A DNA stretch of 64,000 nucleotides from JAKSCF01 sp028279945 (GTDB lineage: Bacteria; Bacillota; Clostridia; Peptostreptococcales; JAAYPU01). The stretch lies in assembly GCA_028279945.1 (NCBI GenBank), contig JANQMT010000015.1, forward strand, positions 1-64,000. The letters are read 5' to 3'. The translations under genes were made by a program, and so were the position numbers. This document shows, one piece after another, positions 1-8,142 of this stretch; within the stretch, counting starts at the first letter, position 1, and each line of letters opens with the position of its first letter. The notes below the pieces were generated by a model. It was not told the DNA's origin, did no database searches, and saw only the letters and a list, made by a program, of their open reading frames with translations.

Positions 1-127
1 CTAACTGATTACCAATAAAGACGAAAATTTGTGGTCTGAGTCACCTCGCAAACAGTCAAAGCTGTAAATAAATAACAACAAATCCACAGTGCATAACTAT
101 TATATAACTGAAAAAAGGAAATAAAAA

Positions 128-163
128 ATCCAAATATCCTCTTAATTAAGAAGATAATTGGAT
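128..163. other. Imperfect 36-bp inverted repeat
   Basis: The arms ATCCAAATATC and GATAATTGGAT flank TCTTAATTAAGA. Read on the minus strand it is followed by a run of T, so it could terminate minus-strand transcription, but no minus-strand gene lies to the right. It may instead be the outer edge of the palindromic element that follows. Confidence 0.35.
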
Positions 164-269
164 TATACGTGTATAAATATTCGTTAATTTTATTACCAAA
201 TTAACACAAGAAGCAAAATATTTATATATTTTCATTCAATTGCAAAGTATTTTATCTACGGTCTAAAAC
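156..269. repeat. Dispersed palindromic element, copy A
   Basis: One of four related elements in the window (others near 13.3, 23.0 and 56.8 kb). The left arm starts AATTGGATTATACG and the right arm ends TTCATTCAATTGCAAAG, with a shared inner string CCAAATTAACACAAGAA. It is the most diverged copy. No ORF or transposase is present, so it would have to be non-autonomous if mobile. Confidence 0.6.
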
Positions 270-406
270 AGGAACTTTATAAGTTTTTGTTGTTTTATGA
301 TTACAGAAAAAACATACTTGCAATCAATAAAATTTGGTTAAATGGTAAGACTAAAATCATACCTATAGTTAAAAATATATAAAAGCAGATGATTAACAGT
401 GGCATA

Positions 407-518
407 AATTACTGTTAGGTCACTTCGCAGTCTCGATAACGAAATCAACTAAAAAACTTCAAGATTTCTATCTCGTTGCGTTTGACCTACGACGTAATTA
501 GAAATTACTGTTAGGTCA
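407..518. repeat. Palindrome plus direct repeat upstream of ferredoxin
   Basis: The 16-mer AATTACTGTTAGGTCA occurs at 407-422 and again at 503-518. Between them the sequence folds back on itself: AATTAC...TAGGTCA on the left matches TGACCTA...GTAATT on the right (to 499), with inner GAAATC/GATTTC. The second direct copy ends just before the Shine-Dalgarno of the ferredoxin gene, so it lies in that gene's leader. Function is unknown. The rest of 1-533 shows no gene. Confidence 0.5.
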
Positions 519-533
519 TAAAAGGAGCATGAT

Positions 534-722
534 ATGAAAGGGTATGTAGATAAAGATACATGTATTGGCTGCGGCATTTGTCCCGATGTGTGTCCCGAAA
601 TATTTAGCATGGTTGATGATGGAAAAGCAGAAGCTGTAGATACTGAAATATCAGATGAAATATTAGATAATGCAAAAGATGCCGAAGCACAATGTCCGGT
701 TGATGCAATAGAAGTAAAATAA
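534..722 (+). CDS. Single-cluster [4Fe-4S] ferredoxin
   Basis: A 62-residue soluble electron carrier. Cys10, Cys13 and Cys16 (CIGCGIC) with Cys54 (before Pro55) are the expected ligands of one [4Fe-4S] cluster. Cys20, also followed by Pro, has no second set of partners, which is typical of monocluster ferredoxins derived from the two-cluster type. The protein is very acidic, as usual for partners of ferredoxin-dependent oxidoreductases. The start ATG has an AAGGAG ribosome-binding site at 521-526. It is transcribed alone: a strong terminator follows at 831. Which enzyme it serves cannot be read from the context; the neighbouring DUF362-ferredoxin protein is a possible partner. Confidence 0.9.
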   Translation: MKGYVDKDTCIGCGICPDVCPEIFSMVDDGKAEAVDTEISDEILDNAKDAEAQCPVDAIEVK

Positions 723-830
723 AAAAGTTTTACATTATTGGGAACATTTTAAAGGTCTTATGTATCTTATAGGTGAGATTAATAAAAGGTAAAAGGTGAT
801 CGTCAGGGGGATCATTGAGCGGATTAGCGT

Positions 831-877
831 CAAAGATGTTTGTTTTAAGTAAAAACAAACATCTTTGATGGTTTTTG
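831..877 (+). terminator. Intrinsic terminator after ferredoxin
   Basis: A perfect 16-bp stem (831-846 with 852-867) and a 5-nt loop, followed after a few bases by a TTTTT run. It lies 108 bp after the ferredoxin stop codon. The preceding stretch (723-830) has a smaller TGATC/GATCA hairpin and no ORF. Confidence 0.75.
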
Positions 878-896
878 AACAAAACATAATTAATAA

Positions 897-925
897 TTAA
901 CCACCATATGCAATTATGATATAAT
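897..925 (+). promoter_or_regulatory. Candidate sigma-A promoter for DUF362 gene
   Basis: A TATAAT box at 920-925 lies 17 bp from a weak -35 (TTAACC, 897-902). It sits 22 bp upstream of the AGGAGG ribosome-binding site of the next gene. Confidence 0.4.
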
Positions 926-959
926 AGTCCATGTTATTAAAAGAGTAGGAGGAAATGAG

Positions 960-2102
960 ATGTCGAAAGTCTCATTAATTAGATGCGAGAGCTATCATGT
1001 AGATCAAATATACAGCGCGCTAAAAAAAGGTATTGAGCTGTTAGGCGGCATGGATCAATTTTTTAATGAAAAGGAAAAAATTTTATTAAAGCCTAATTTA
1101 CTTGCATCTGCTCATTTGGATAAAGCTGTAATCACTCATCCTTCAGTATTTGAAGCTTTAGTAAAAATGCTTACATCTGAAAATAAATATACAGTCAGCT
1201 ATGGAGATTCTCCGGGCATTGGCAGCCCTGGCAAAGTGAGTGAAAATTGTGGATACAAAGAAATCGCTGAGAAATATGGAGTAACTTTAAGTGAGTTTAA
1301 TAAAGGCAATACTGTAACCTTTCCGGAAGGAAAACAAACAAAACAGTTTGAAATAGCTCAAGGTGTTTTGGAAGCGGATGCCGTCATAAGTATGAGCAAG
1401 ATGAAAACACATCAGTTAACCAGAATAACAGGCGCAATTAAAAACCAATTAGGATGTGTTTATGGACTCCATAAACAATCCAGCCATGCAAAATTTCCTG
1501 ATGCCATTAGCTTTTCAAAGATGCTGGTAGATCTCAATATGCTTTTAAAACCGAGGTTGTATATAATGGATGGCATATTGGCTATGGAAGGAAACGGTCC
1601 GCGTTCCGGAAATCCAACACCCATGAATGTACTGCTTATATCGGAAGACCCTATTGCGTTAGACTCTGTTTTTTGCAGATTAGTCAATTTAGACCCGGAA
1701 TTTATACCGACGATTATGTATGGAGCAGAATTTGGGCTGGGAAAATATAAAGATGCTGACATAGAAATTGTTGGCGACGACCTGGACAAAATGATCAATA
1801 AGGACTTTGATGTCATAAGAAAGCCTGTAATTGCAGAGAATTTTGGTTTTGCTGCAGCCTTTCGCGGGCTAATCCTCAGAAAGCCAATCATTGAAAAAGA
1901 GAAATGTGTTGAATGTGGGATATGTGTGGAAGCTTGTCCTGTAGAAGATAAAGCTGTAAATTTTATAAGTGAGGATATACAGAAACCTCCGGAGTTTGAT
2001 TATAAAAAATGCATTCGTTGTTACTGCTGTCAAGAAATGTGCCCTCAAAAAGCCATAAAAGTAAAAACCCCATGGCTTGGAAAACTATTATTGTATAGAT
2101 AG
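960..2102 (+). CDS. DUF362 domain protein with two [4Fe-4S] clusters
   Basis: A 380-residue protein. Residues 1 to about 300 match the DUF362 fold (motifs around LLKPNLL, GDSPGIG and KMKTHQLTRITGAIKNQLG), a widespread anaerobe family of unproven function. The C-terminus is a bacterial-type two-cluster ferredoxin with Cys316/319/322/326 and Cys351/354/357/361. The combination suggests a redox or cluster-linked role, but the substrate is unknown. The start ATG follows AGGAGG at 947-952. It is followed 69 bp later by an FAD dehydrogenase on the same strand; the AT-rich spacer has a short AATTAATAATGAATAATTAA-like stretch of a kind also seen after both carA/carB regions. Co-transcription with the FAD gene is plausible but not shown. 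Confidence 0.85.
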   Translation: MSKVSLIRCESYHVDQIYSALKKGIELLGGMDQFFNEKEKILLKPNLLASAHLDKAVITHPSVFEALVKMLTSENKYTVSYGDSPGIGSPGKVSENCGYKEIAEKYGVTLSEFNKGNTVTFPEGKQTKQFEIAQGVLEADAVISMSKMKTHQLTRITGAIKNQLGCVYGLHKQSSHAKFPDAISFSKMLVDLNMLLKPRLYIMDGILAMEGNGPRSGNPTPMNVLLISEDPIALDSVFCRLVNLDPEFIPTIMYGAEFGLGKYKDADIEIVGDDLDKMINKDFDVIRKPVIAENFGFAAAFRGLILRKPIIEKEKCVECGICVEACPVEDKAVNFISEDIQKPPEFDYKKCIRCYCCQEMCPQKAIKVKTPWLGKLLLYR

Positions 2103-2171
2103 ATTTATAATTAATAATGAATAATTAACAATTAATAATTAATTATCTACTAACAAAAGGGAGTGTAACAA

Positions 2172-3545
2172 ATGGAAAAATATGATGTTATTATTGTCGG
2201 GGCTGGAGCCAGTGGCGTGTTTATGTCATATGAGTTGAGCAAAGTTAAAAAAAATGCCAAGGTGCTCATGTTAGAAAAAGGTAATGCTCTTGAAAAACGA
2301 GCTTGTGTTATAGACGGAAAGAAAGTAAAAGATTGTGTTGGATGCCACCCCTGTAACATTATGAATGGATATGGCGGTGCAGGCACCCTCTCGGATGGAA
2401 AATACAATATAACCACTCAGTTCGGAGGAGATCTGCATAAATACGTAGGAGAGGACAAAGCTCTAGAGCTGATGAACTATGTAGATGAAGTGTTATGCAG
2501 TATGGGTGGAAGCGACGCAAAACTGTATTCAACCAGTGATTCCAGCTTGAAGACTGCTGCCTTAAGGCATGACTTGCATTTACTTGACGCAAAGGTTCGT
2601 CACTTAGGAACGGATAGAAATTACAAAATACTCGGAAGAATATATGATTTTATTAAAAAAAATATCCAAATGGTTTTTAACACCGAAGTCGTTGACATAG
2701 AAGTCTTGGATGAAGGGTTTCATGTTATGACTCAATCCGAAACGTTTTATTGTAAAGACTTGGTTCTTGCTACCGGGCGGTCAGGCTCTAAGTGGATCGC
2801 TGAAATATGTGATAATCTTGGGATAGAATTAGAAAGAAATAGAGTGGATATAGGCGTAAGAGTAGAGCTTCCGGCAGCAATCTTTGAGCATATTACCAGT
2901 GAAGTGTATGAAAGTAAAATTGTCTATAAAACTGAGAAATATAACGATATGGTTAGAACATTTTGTATGAATCCATATGGAGAAGTTGTTGCAGAGAACA
3001 CCAATGGTATCATTACAGTCAATGGACATAGTTATTCAGACCCGGCATTGCGGACTGAAAATACGAACTTTGCTTTATTGGTATCCAATAAGTTTACGGA
3101 ACCATTTAAAGACAGTAATGAATATGGTGAATCCATTGCACGATTAAGTAATATGCTGGGTGGAGGCGTTCTGCTTCAAAGATTTGGAGACTTAGTCAAA
3201 GGACGTAGAAGCAGCGAGAGAAGAATGGAAAAATGCTTTACACATCCGACATTAAAAGCAACACCGGGGGATTTGAGTTTGGTTATACCAAAAAGGCAGC
3301 TGGATAATATTATTGAGATGATATATGCTTTGGATAAAATAGCTCCGGGAACAGCTAATGAGGATACATTGCTTTATGGTGTTGAAGTCAAATTTTATAA
3401 TTCTAAAGTTACTGTGAACAACGATCTTGAAACCAATATAAAGGGATTATATGTCTTAGGTGACGGCTCCGGTGTAACACACTCTCTGTCGCAAGCTGCG
3501 GCTAGTGGTGTACACGTAGCCAGAATAATAGTGGACAAATACTAA
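2172..3545 (+). CDS. FAD-dependent dehydrogenase (COG2509-like)
   Basis: A 457-residue flavoprotein. The N-terminal Rossmann motif GAGASG (residues 10-15) and the C-terminal FAD signature GDGSGVTHSLSQAA mark a glutathione-reductase-like fold. The motif GYGGAGTLSDGKYN and a CxxCxxC triad (Cys55, 58, 61) are characteristic of the uncharacterised FAD-dependent dehydrogenase family also found in many Clostridia; the substrate is not known. There is no signal peptide, so it is cytosolic. The ribosome-binding site is AAAGGGAGTG just before the ATG. It sits between the DUF362 ferredoxin gene and a small membrane protein gene, 25 bp before the latter, so the three may form one transcript ending at 3979-4009. 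The assignment to the FAD family is firm; any reaction would be guesswork. Confidence 0.85.
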   Translation: MEKYDVIIVGAGASGVFMSYELSKVKKNAKVLMLEKGNALEKRACVIDGKKVKDCVGCHPCNIMNGYGGAGTLSDGKYNITTQFGGDLHKYVGEDKALELMNYVDEVLCSMGGSDAKLYSTSDSSLKTAALRHDLHLLDAKVRHLGTDRNYKILGRIYDFIKKNIQMVFNTEVVDIEVLDEGFHVMTQSETFYCKDLVLATGRSGSKWIAEICDNLGIELERNRVDIGVRVELPAAIFEHITSEVYESKIVYKTEKYNDMVRTFCMNPYGEVVAENTNGIITVNGHSYSDPALRTENTNFALLVSNKFTEPFKDSNEYGESIARLSNMLGGGVLLQRFGDLVKGRRSSERRMEKCFTHPTLKATPGDLSLVIPKRQLDNIIEMIYALDKIAPGTANEDTLLYGVEVKFYNSKVTVNNDLETNIKGLYVLGDGSGVTHSLSQAAASGVHVARIIVDKY

Positions 3546-3570
3546 TGATTAATAAGGGGTATTAAATGTT

Positions 3571-3969
3571 ATGGAAAGTAGAATATTCGAATTTTTAAAC
3601 TTTAACGATTTTCTTGAAATCAAAATAGGATTTTTAGCAGGTGCGGTAATCTATCTGATATTTCTTTTTAAAACAAGACATTCAAAAGACTTGTTCTTAA
3701 TGGTATTTCCATTGCTGGTATTTGCCAGTTTTTTGCACTTTGACGCCATCAAAACCTGCTATTATCAACCTGATGGCTATGGCGCATATGGATTGGCCAA
3801 TGTATTTATTGGGGAAAACAATTGGAACATAGATGAGTTTACTGCATTCTATCAAAGAACTCGGATTTTCTTTGATGTAGTATTAGCTATCAATGGTATA
3901 GCATTTATTAAAAGAATGGTTGAGATTTTGAAAGAAAGCAAAAGAAGAAGAAGCAAATATTATTTTTAG
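3571..3969 (+). CDS. Small membrane protein of unknown function
   Basis: A 132-residue protein I do not recognise. Hydrophobic stretches at about residues 17-33, 41-58 and 98-112 suggest two or three membrane segments. The central loop (about 60-97) is rich in aromatic residues (CYYQPDGYGAYG), and the C-terminus is strongly basic (KESKRRRSKYY), suggesting it faces the cytoplasm. It lies 25 bp after the FAD dehydrogenase with a modest ribosome-binding site (AAGGGGT, 3553-3559). Last gene before a terminator. Being in the same run as two redox proteins hints at a membrane-linked redox role, but this is inference only. Confidence 0.7.
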   Translation: MESRIFEFLNFNDFLEIKIGFLAGAVIYLIFLFKTRHSKDLFLMVFPLLVFASFLHFDAIKTCYYQPDGYGAYGLANVFIGENNWNIDEFTAFYQRTRIFFDVVLAINGIAFIKRMVEILKESKRRRSKYYF

Positions 3970-3978
3970 GTGACAGGT

Positions 3979-4009
3979 AAGGTGGATTTTGTGTGACAAA
4001 ATCCACCTT
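3979..4009 (+). terminator. Hairpin terminator between convergent genes
   Basis: A 13-bp perfect stem (3979-3991 with 3997-4009) and 5-nt loop TGTGA lie directly between the stop of the membrane protein and the stop of mogA on the other strand. The plus-strand tail is ATTATTTTCT. It may serve both transcripts. Confidence 0.65.
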
Positions 4010-4010
4010 A

Positions 4011-4505
4011 TTATTTTCTGGCACATTCTGAAGCATGGGCATTTAAGATATCTAAGCCATGCTCAATACTTGGGAGAATATATTCTAATATCTCCCCTAC
4101 GGCTTTTGGACTTCCGGGTAGATTAATAATAAGGGTATTATTTCTGATACCTGACGCTGCTCTGGATAACATAGCTCGTGGTGTTATCTGAAGGCTGTAC
4201 CATCGCATAGCTTCAGGAATCCCCGGAACATGTCGATCAATCACTTCTAAAGTTGCCTCTGGGGTAATATCTCTATGAGAAAACCCTGTCCCACCTGTGG
4301 TAAGAATAAGATGTATTTTTTGGTTATCGCATAAATCCATCAGCTGTTCTTTTAACATTTCTTTGTCATCCGGAAGAATAACATAACTTTGAACACTAAA
4401 GCTGCTGTTTTGCTTTAAATAATTCTCAATATAAGGGCCGCTTAAATCTTCTCTTTTTCCTTCATACCCTTTATCGCTTAAAGTAATAATGCTAACGGTA
4501 TACAT
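4011..4505 (-). CDS. mogA: Molybdopterin adenylyltransferase (MogA/MoaB family)
   Basis: Activates molybdopterin with ATP to the adenylylated form from which MoeA inserts Mo or W. It has the MoCF-binding fold with TGGTGFSHRDITPEAT (about residues 70-85) and the LPGSPKA motif near the C-terminus. I start at the ATG at 4505 (MYTVSIITLSDKG, 164 residues) because GGGAG lies 6 bp upstream; an in-frame TTG at 4523 would add six residues but has no ribosome-binding site. It is downstream of the moeB-like gene (about 40 bp) on the minus strand and divergent from the tup-moe-moa operon, so cofactor genes flank the riboswitch on both sides. Confidence 0.88.
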   Translation of the reverse strand: MYTVSIITLSDKGYEGKREDLSGPYIENYLKQNSSFSVQSYVILPDDKEMLKEQLMDLCDNQKIHLILTTGGTGFSHRDITPEATLEVIDRHVPGIPEAMRWYSLQITPRAMLSRAASGIRNNTLIINLPGSPKAVGEILEYILPSIEHGLDILNAHASECARK

Positions 4506-4545
4506 TTTTAATTCTCCCATCAATTTTAATTAATCATTGCTTTCT

Positions 4546-5223
4546 TTAAAACCTTATAGTCTCAAATTCATTATTATAAAGATTTAAAATCAATAATTCA
4601 TTTCTGATTAAATCACCTCTCTTTATTAGAAGCTTTAGAACTTCCCCAACTTCAATGGATGCAACAAGAGCCGGAGTGAAAGAAGGATTACCTAACTCTA
4701 CCTCAATACCTTTATCCATTTCTTCGGGATAAATCTTATCCAAAGTATTATCACCGGGTAAAATAGTGCACACTTGACCGTACCATCCGCCAATTGCACC
4801 ATGGACTAACGGTATATTCAGCTTTTTACAATACCTTTGAAGCAGCTTCCTAGAAGGAAGATCATCCAAGGCATCAACCGCAACATGATGATCTTTTATA
4901 ATATCCAATCCATTGCTTTCATCAAATAATTCTGTTATAGCATCAACATGAATGTCAGAGTTAACAATTTTCATCCGTTCCTTGGCTGTAAGGGCCTTGC
5001 TTTGTCCTAAAACCGACTCATCAGAAAGTATTTGTCTATTTAGATTAGACACATCAAATACATCCCCGTCCACGGCAGTTATATGACCTATACCGAGTCT
5101 GCCACAAAATTCAACAATATAACCTCCGAGGCCCCCACATCCAATAATACAAACCCTAGCATGTCTTAAATCTGCATTCTCTTCTTTAGACAGCATTTTC
5201 ATATTCCTTGCATATCGGTCCAT
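4546..5223 (-). CDS. ThiF/MoeB/HesA-family adenylyltransferase
   Basis: A 225-residue E1-like enzyme that would adenylylate the C-terminal glycine of a sulfur-carrier protein (MoaD or ThiS). The nucleotide-binding motif GCGGLGGY (about 28-35), DxDxxDxSNLNRQ (about 52-64) and the acceptor-site region are clear. The paired CxxC zinc motif of classical MoeB and a rhodanese domain are both missing, so this is the short HesA-like form. Given that mogA lies directly downstream and tup/moe/moa genes are divergent, MoaD activation is the most likely role. No moaD or moaE is in the window, so those would have to be elsewhere. Confidence 0.82.
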   Translation of the reverse strand: MDRYARNMKMLSKEENADLRHARVCIIGCGGLGGYIVEFCGRLGIGHITAVDGDVFDVSNLNRQILSDESVLGQSKALTAKERMKIVNSDIHVDAITELFDESNGLDIIKDHHVAVDALDDLPSRKLLQRYCKKLNIPLVHGAIGGWYGQVCTILPGDNTLDKIYPEEMDKGIEVELGNPSFTPALVASIEVGEVLKLLIKRGDLIRNELLILNLYNNEFETIRF

Positions 5224-5281
5224 CGAAATTCCTCCTTATTATCTTATATCTAATTTTAACATAAATAATTGTTTTTATAAA

Positions 5282-5311
5282 TTGATTATGATATACTATG
5301 CTTGCTATATT
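5282..5311 (+). promoter_or_regulatory. Candidate promoter of the tup leader
   Basis: TTGATT (5282-5287) and TATATT (5306-5311) with an 18-bp spacer, placed about 10 bp before the structured RNA leader. Confidence 0.45.
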
Positions 5312-5320
5312 CAATAGAAA

Positions 5321-5425
5321 GTTTTCCGATTTCATATGACCTACGGTACAAAGACTATGGTATATGAAACGATGGGTATTACGCAGAAATGCTGATGCCT
5401 CCCGTATTTTGGAAAGGAAAATTAG
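5321..5425 (+). promoter_or_regulatory. Moco/Tuco-type riboswitch aptamer
   Basis: The leader folds into a closing stem (TTTCC near 5323 with GGAAA at 5411-5415), a helix TTTCATAT/ATATGAAA (5330-5337 with 5362-5369), and a third arm GGTAT-GCA-GAAA-TGC-ATGCC ending in a GNRA tetraloop, followed by GCCTCCCG and TTGGAAAGG. A GNRA-capped arm and this GCCTCCCG...GGAAAGG 3' end are what I recall of the Moco RNA family (tungsten-cofactor variants are known in Clostridia). A terminator follows immediately and the operon imports tungstate and builds the cofactor, which fits feedback shut-off. A covariance-model match was not run. Confidence 0.65.
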
Positions 5426-5427
5426 TG

Positions 5428-5456
5428 AATAATCCTTTTCATGGATTATTTTTTTT
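5428..5456 (+). terminator. Leader terminator before tupA
   Basis: AATAATCC (5428-5435) pairs with GGATTATT (5443-5450), followed by six or more T. It is about 100 bp upstream of the tupA start and only a few bases after the aptamer, the arrangement of a transcription-terminating riboswitch. Confidence 0.8.
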
Positions 5457-5554
5457 GTGAGAAAAAAATGTATTATTTCTCTCCATAGGGTACATAGCTA
5501 TATGATACCTATACTAAAATACGGTAGAAAATGTAATGATCTAGGAGGAGAAAG

Positions 5555-6436
5555 ATGATATTAAAAAAGAAAGCTTGGTTGATTGTAACAATATTGGTGA
5601 TTACTTTACTAGCATTTACAGGATGTACATCGACTCCTGAAAATGAAGAACCGCCACAAGACGGAGGCACTGAAAAACCGCAGCTGGAAAATACACTCAT
5701 TAATCTGGCAACCACAACCAGTACTGAGAATAGCGGACTTTTAGACTATTTGCTTCCAGTACTTAAAGAAGATACGGGTATTGAAACGAAAGTAATAGCT
5801 GTTGGAACAGGAAAAGCTCTAAAAATGGGCGAAGACGGTGAAGCAGATGTCTTAATGGTCCATGCAAAAACATCGGAGGAGCAATTTGTTGCCGACGGGC
5901 ATGGTCTTGAAAGATTTGATGTTATGTATAACGACTTTGTTATAATAGGACCTGCCGATGATCCTGCCGGCTTAGCTGAAAAAGCACCTGATGATGTCGT
6001 TGAAGCAATGAAAGCCATCTATGATGTACAAGCTCCATTTGTATCCAGAGGAGATGATTCCGGTACACACAAAAAAGAGAAAGCTTTATGGGAAGCAGCC
6101 GGTTTAACACCTGAAGGAGATTGGTATGTTTCAGCAGGAAAAGGTATGGGTGCGGTGATTCAAATGGCAAATGAAATGCAAGCCTATACCATGTCTGACA
6201 GAGCAACTTATCTTGCATCAGAAAATATTGATTTGAATGTAGTGGTTGAAGGAGATGAATTGCTCTTTAATCAATATGGTGTTATCGCTGTTAATCCGGA
6301 AAAGAATGATCTAATCAATGCTGAAGGTGCACAGGTCTTTATTGATTGGTTGCTTTCAGAAAAAGCGCAAAACCTCATTAAGGAATTTGGCGTAGAAAAA
6401 TACGGCCAACCTTTATTTACGCCTAATGCTAAATAG
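5555..6436 (+). CDS. tupA: Tungstate ABC transporter substrate-binding lipoprotein
   Basis: Captures tungstate outside the cell for the TupBC importer. A 293-residue protein with a basic N-terminus (MILKKK), hydrophobic core and lipobox FTGC with Cys24 as the lipidated residue, followed by an acidic/proline linker. The TupA hallmark TTTSTENSGLLD (about 54-65) supplies oxyanion ligands, and SRGDDSGTHKKE is the second conserved site. Molybdate binder ModA lacks the TTTS motif, which is why tungstate is preferred. AGGAGG precedes the ATG. First gene of the tup-moe-moa operon, behind the riboswitch-like leader. Confidence 0.92.
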   Translation: MILKKKAWLIVTILVITLLAFTGCTSTPENEEPPQDGGTEKPQLENTLINLATTTSTENSGLLDYLLPVLKEDTGIETKVIAVGTGKALKMGEDGEADVLMVHAKTSEEQFVADGHGLERFDVMYNDFVIIGPADDPAGLAEKAPDDVVEAMKAIYDVQAPFVSRGDDSGTHKKEKALWEAAGLTPEGDWYVSAGKGMGAVIQMANEMQAYTMSDRATYLASENIDLNVVVEGDELLFNQYGVIAVNPEKNDLINAEGAQVFIDWLLSEKAQNLIKEFGVEKYGQPLFTPNAK

Positions 6437-6458
6437 AGATTAGAAGGGAGCAATAGAA

Positions 6459-7145
6459 GTGGGAGAGATATTAAAAGGGATACAAGAAGCCTTTTTACTG
6501 CTGATTTCATTGGACCAAGAGATATATGGAATCATATTATTATCCTTATATATTTCTCTTACTTCTACTATTATATCTACAATCCTAGCTGTTCCCTTGG
6601 GAACAGCTTTAGGTATTCATGAGTTTAGAGGTAAGAGTATTATTGTTCGATTAATATATACATTGATGAGTCTGCCGCCTGTTATAGCAGGCTTATTTGT
6701 ATTTTTGATTATCATGCGAAAAGGTCCGTTGGGCAGTTTGCAGTTATCGTTTACATCCACTGCCATGATTATTGCACAAACTTGTATTGTTGTACCTATT
6801 ATTATTGGACTCACCTACAATGGGGTTAAAGAGAAAGGGCATACGATTAAGAACCTTGGAAAAACATTAGGTGCGGACAATAACCAGACATTACTTTTGC
6901 TTATTTATGAAATGAGAATGGTGATTCTAGCTGCTATCATTGCAGGTTTTGGACGAGCTGTTTCCGAAGTTGGTGCAGTCATGATGGTAGGCGGTAATAT
7001 TAAAGGACATACAAGAGTCATGACAACTTTTATTGCTATGCTGCAAAACATGGGGAATTACAGTAAGGCATTGGCAGTTGGACTTGTATTACTAACTTTA
7101 TCCTTTATGATCAATGCAGCGCTTTATAACTTACAACAAAGATAG
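6459..7145 (+). CDS. tupB: Tungstate ABC transporter permease
   Basis: A 228-residue inner-membrane channel of the tungstate importer, with about five hydrophobic segments and a BPD-type permease region. The EAA-like loop lies around NLGKTLGADNNQTLLLLIYEMR (about residues 130-150), where the ATPase TupC would dock. The start is GTG at 6459 with AAGGGAG at 6444-6450; no better ATG exists. It follows tupA by 22 bp. The 257-bp spacer to tupC is unusually long for this operon and contains three hairpins. Confidence 0.9.
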   Translation: MGEILKGIQEAFLLLISLDQEIYGIILLSLYISLTSTIISTILAVPLGTALGIHEFRGKSIIVRLIYTLMSLPPVIAGLFVFLIIMRKGPLGSLQLSFTSTAMIIAQTCIVVPIIIGLTYNGVKEKGHTIKNLGKTLGADNNQTLLLLIYEMRMVILAAIIAGFGRAVSEVGAVMMVGGNIKGHTRVMTTFIAMLQNMGNYSKALAVGLVLLTLSFMINAALYNLQQR

Positions 7146-7402
7146 GCCAAAAATATATCTTAATAATTGAAAATTCAACAAATTAAGTAATACATTGTTG
7201 AATTTAATTGAATATTAGAGTAAACTAGTGAGAGGCGAGCTATGAGTTCGCCTCAGACTGTTCAAAGCTCCAAATTTCTGTGTTATTGAACCTTGAAGTT
7301 TTGAACAGTTTGATTTATATGAAGCTGGTAAGGTCAGCAATATGTAAAACTTTTGAAATTAAAGAATGATCTAAAATTAAAAAAATATAAGCTAGGTGCA
7401 GT
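7146..7402 (+). other. Structured spacer inside tup operon
   Basis: There is no ORF with a ribosome-binding site here. Three inverted repeats occur in series: AAATTCAACAA (7171-7181) with TTGTTGAATTT (7195-7205); GAGGCGA with TCGCCTC (7232-7254); ACTGTTCAAA (7257-7266) with TTTGAACAGT (7300-7309). None is followed by a T-run, so they are not obvious terminators. They might be an RNA processing or stability site between permease and ATPase genes, or a decayed palindromic insertion. Confidence 0.5.
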
Positions 7403-8113
7403 ATGAATATTCATTGTGAAAAAGTGACAAAACAGTATGAAGGAAAGAAAATATTAGATATAGATACCTTGCATATCAAAAGAGGTGCTTTGTGCGGTAT
7501 TATTGGGCCAAATGGCGCTGGTAAAAGTACTTTGGTCAGAATTATTGCCGGCCTTGAAATGCCGACATCAGGCCATGTATTTTATGGGCATAAACCCAAA
7601 GCTGATCCCCCTTTTGAGATCATGACGATGGTATTTCAAAAACCTTATTTAATAAGAACCACCGTTGAAAAAAACATCGCTTATCCTCTTAAGTTGAGAG
7701 GGTGGAATAAAAAACAAATAGAAGAGAGAACAATAGAATTATTAGAAGATATCGGACTCACAGAATTTAGACATCAAAAATCTTGGAAACTTTCAGGCGG
7801 AGAAACACAAAAAGTTGCGTTGGCTAGGGCACTATCTTTTAAACCGAAATTATTACTGCTGGATGAGCCCACAGCCAACATTGACCCGCCTTCTATTGCC
7901 GTTATAGAAAAAATGCTGAAAAAAGCTAATAATAATGAACATACCACCGTTATCATTATTACGCATAATTTGCAACAAGCTAAACGCCTGTGTAACCATA
8001 TTGTATTCATGCATAGAGGGCAAGTTATGGAAACCGGAAACTCTGATGAAGTCATCAATCATCCAAAGGATGATAAAACAAGACGCTTCATTGAAGGAGA
8101 GTTAATTTACTAG
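7403..8113 (+). CDS. tupC: Tungstate ABC transporter ATPase
   Basis: A 236-residue ATP-hydrolysing subunit. Walker A GPNGAGKS (about 35-42), signature LSGGE (about 132-136), Walker B LLLLDEPT (about 152-159) and the switch histidine ITHN are all present. There is no C-terminal regulatory TOBE/MOP domain, unlike many ModC proteins, consistent with TupC. The ribosome-binding site is weak (TAGGTG) and it lies downstream of the hairpin-rich spacer, so its level may differ from tupAB. It ends only about 30 bp before the moeA start. Confidence 0.9.
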   Translation: MNIHCEKVTKQYEGKKILDIDTLHIKRGALCGIIGPNGAGKSTLVRIIAGLEMPTSGHVFYGHKPKADPPFEIMTMVFQKPYLIRTTVEKNIAYPLKLRGWNKKQIEERTIELLEDIGLTEFRHQKSWKLSGGETQKVALARALSFKPKLLLLDEPTANIDPPSIAVIEKMLKKANNNEHTTVIIITHNLQQAKRLCNHIVFMHRGQVMETGNSDEVINHPKDDKTRRFIEGELIY

Positions 8114-8142
8114 AATGAATGATTCATTTGGAGGTTAAAAGC

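Noticed and set aside
2103..2171. Possible terminator or repeat in AT-rich AATTAATAATGAATAATTAA string
   Set aside because: Low-complexity AT-rich spacer of a sort also seen near 35.4 and 56.6 kb; no stable stem or T-run to support a function.
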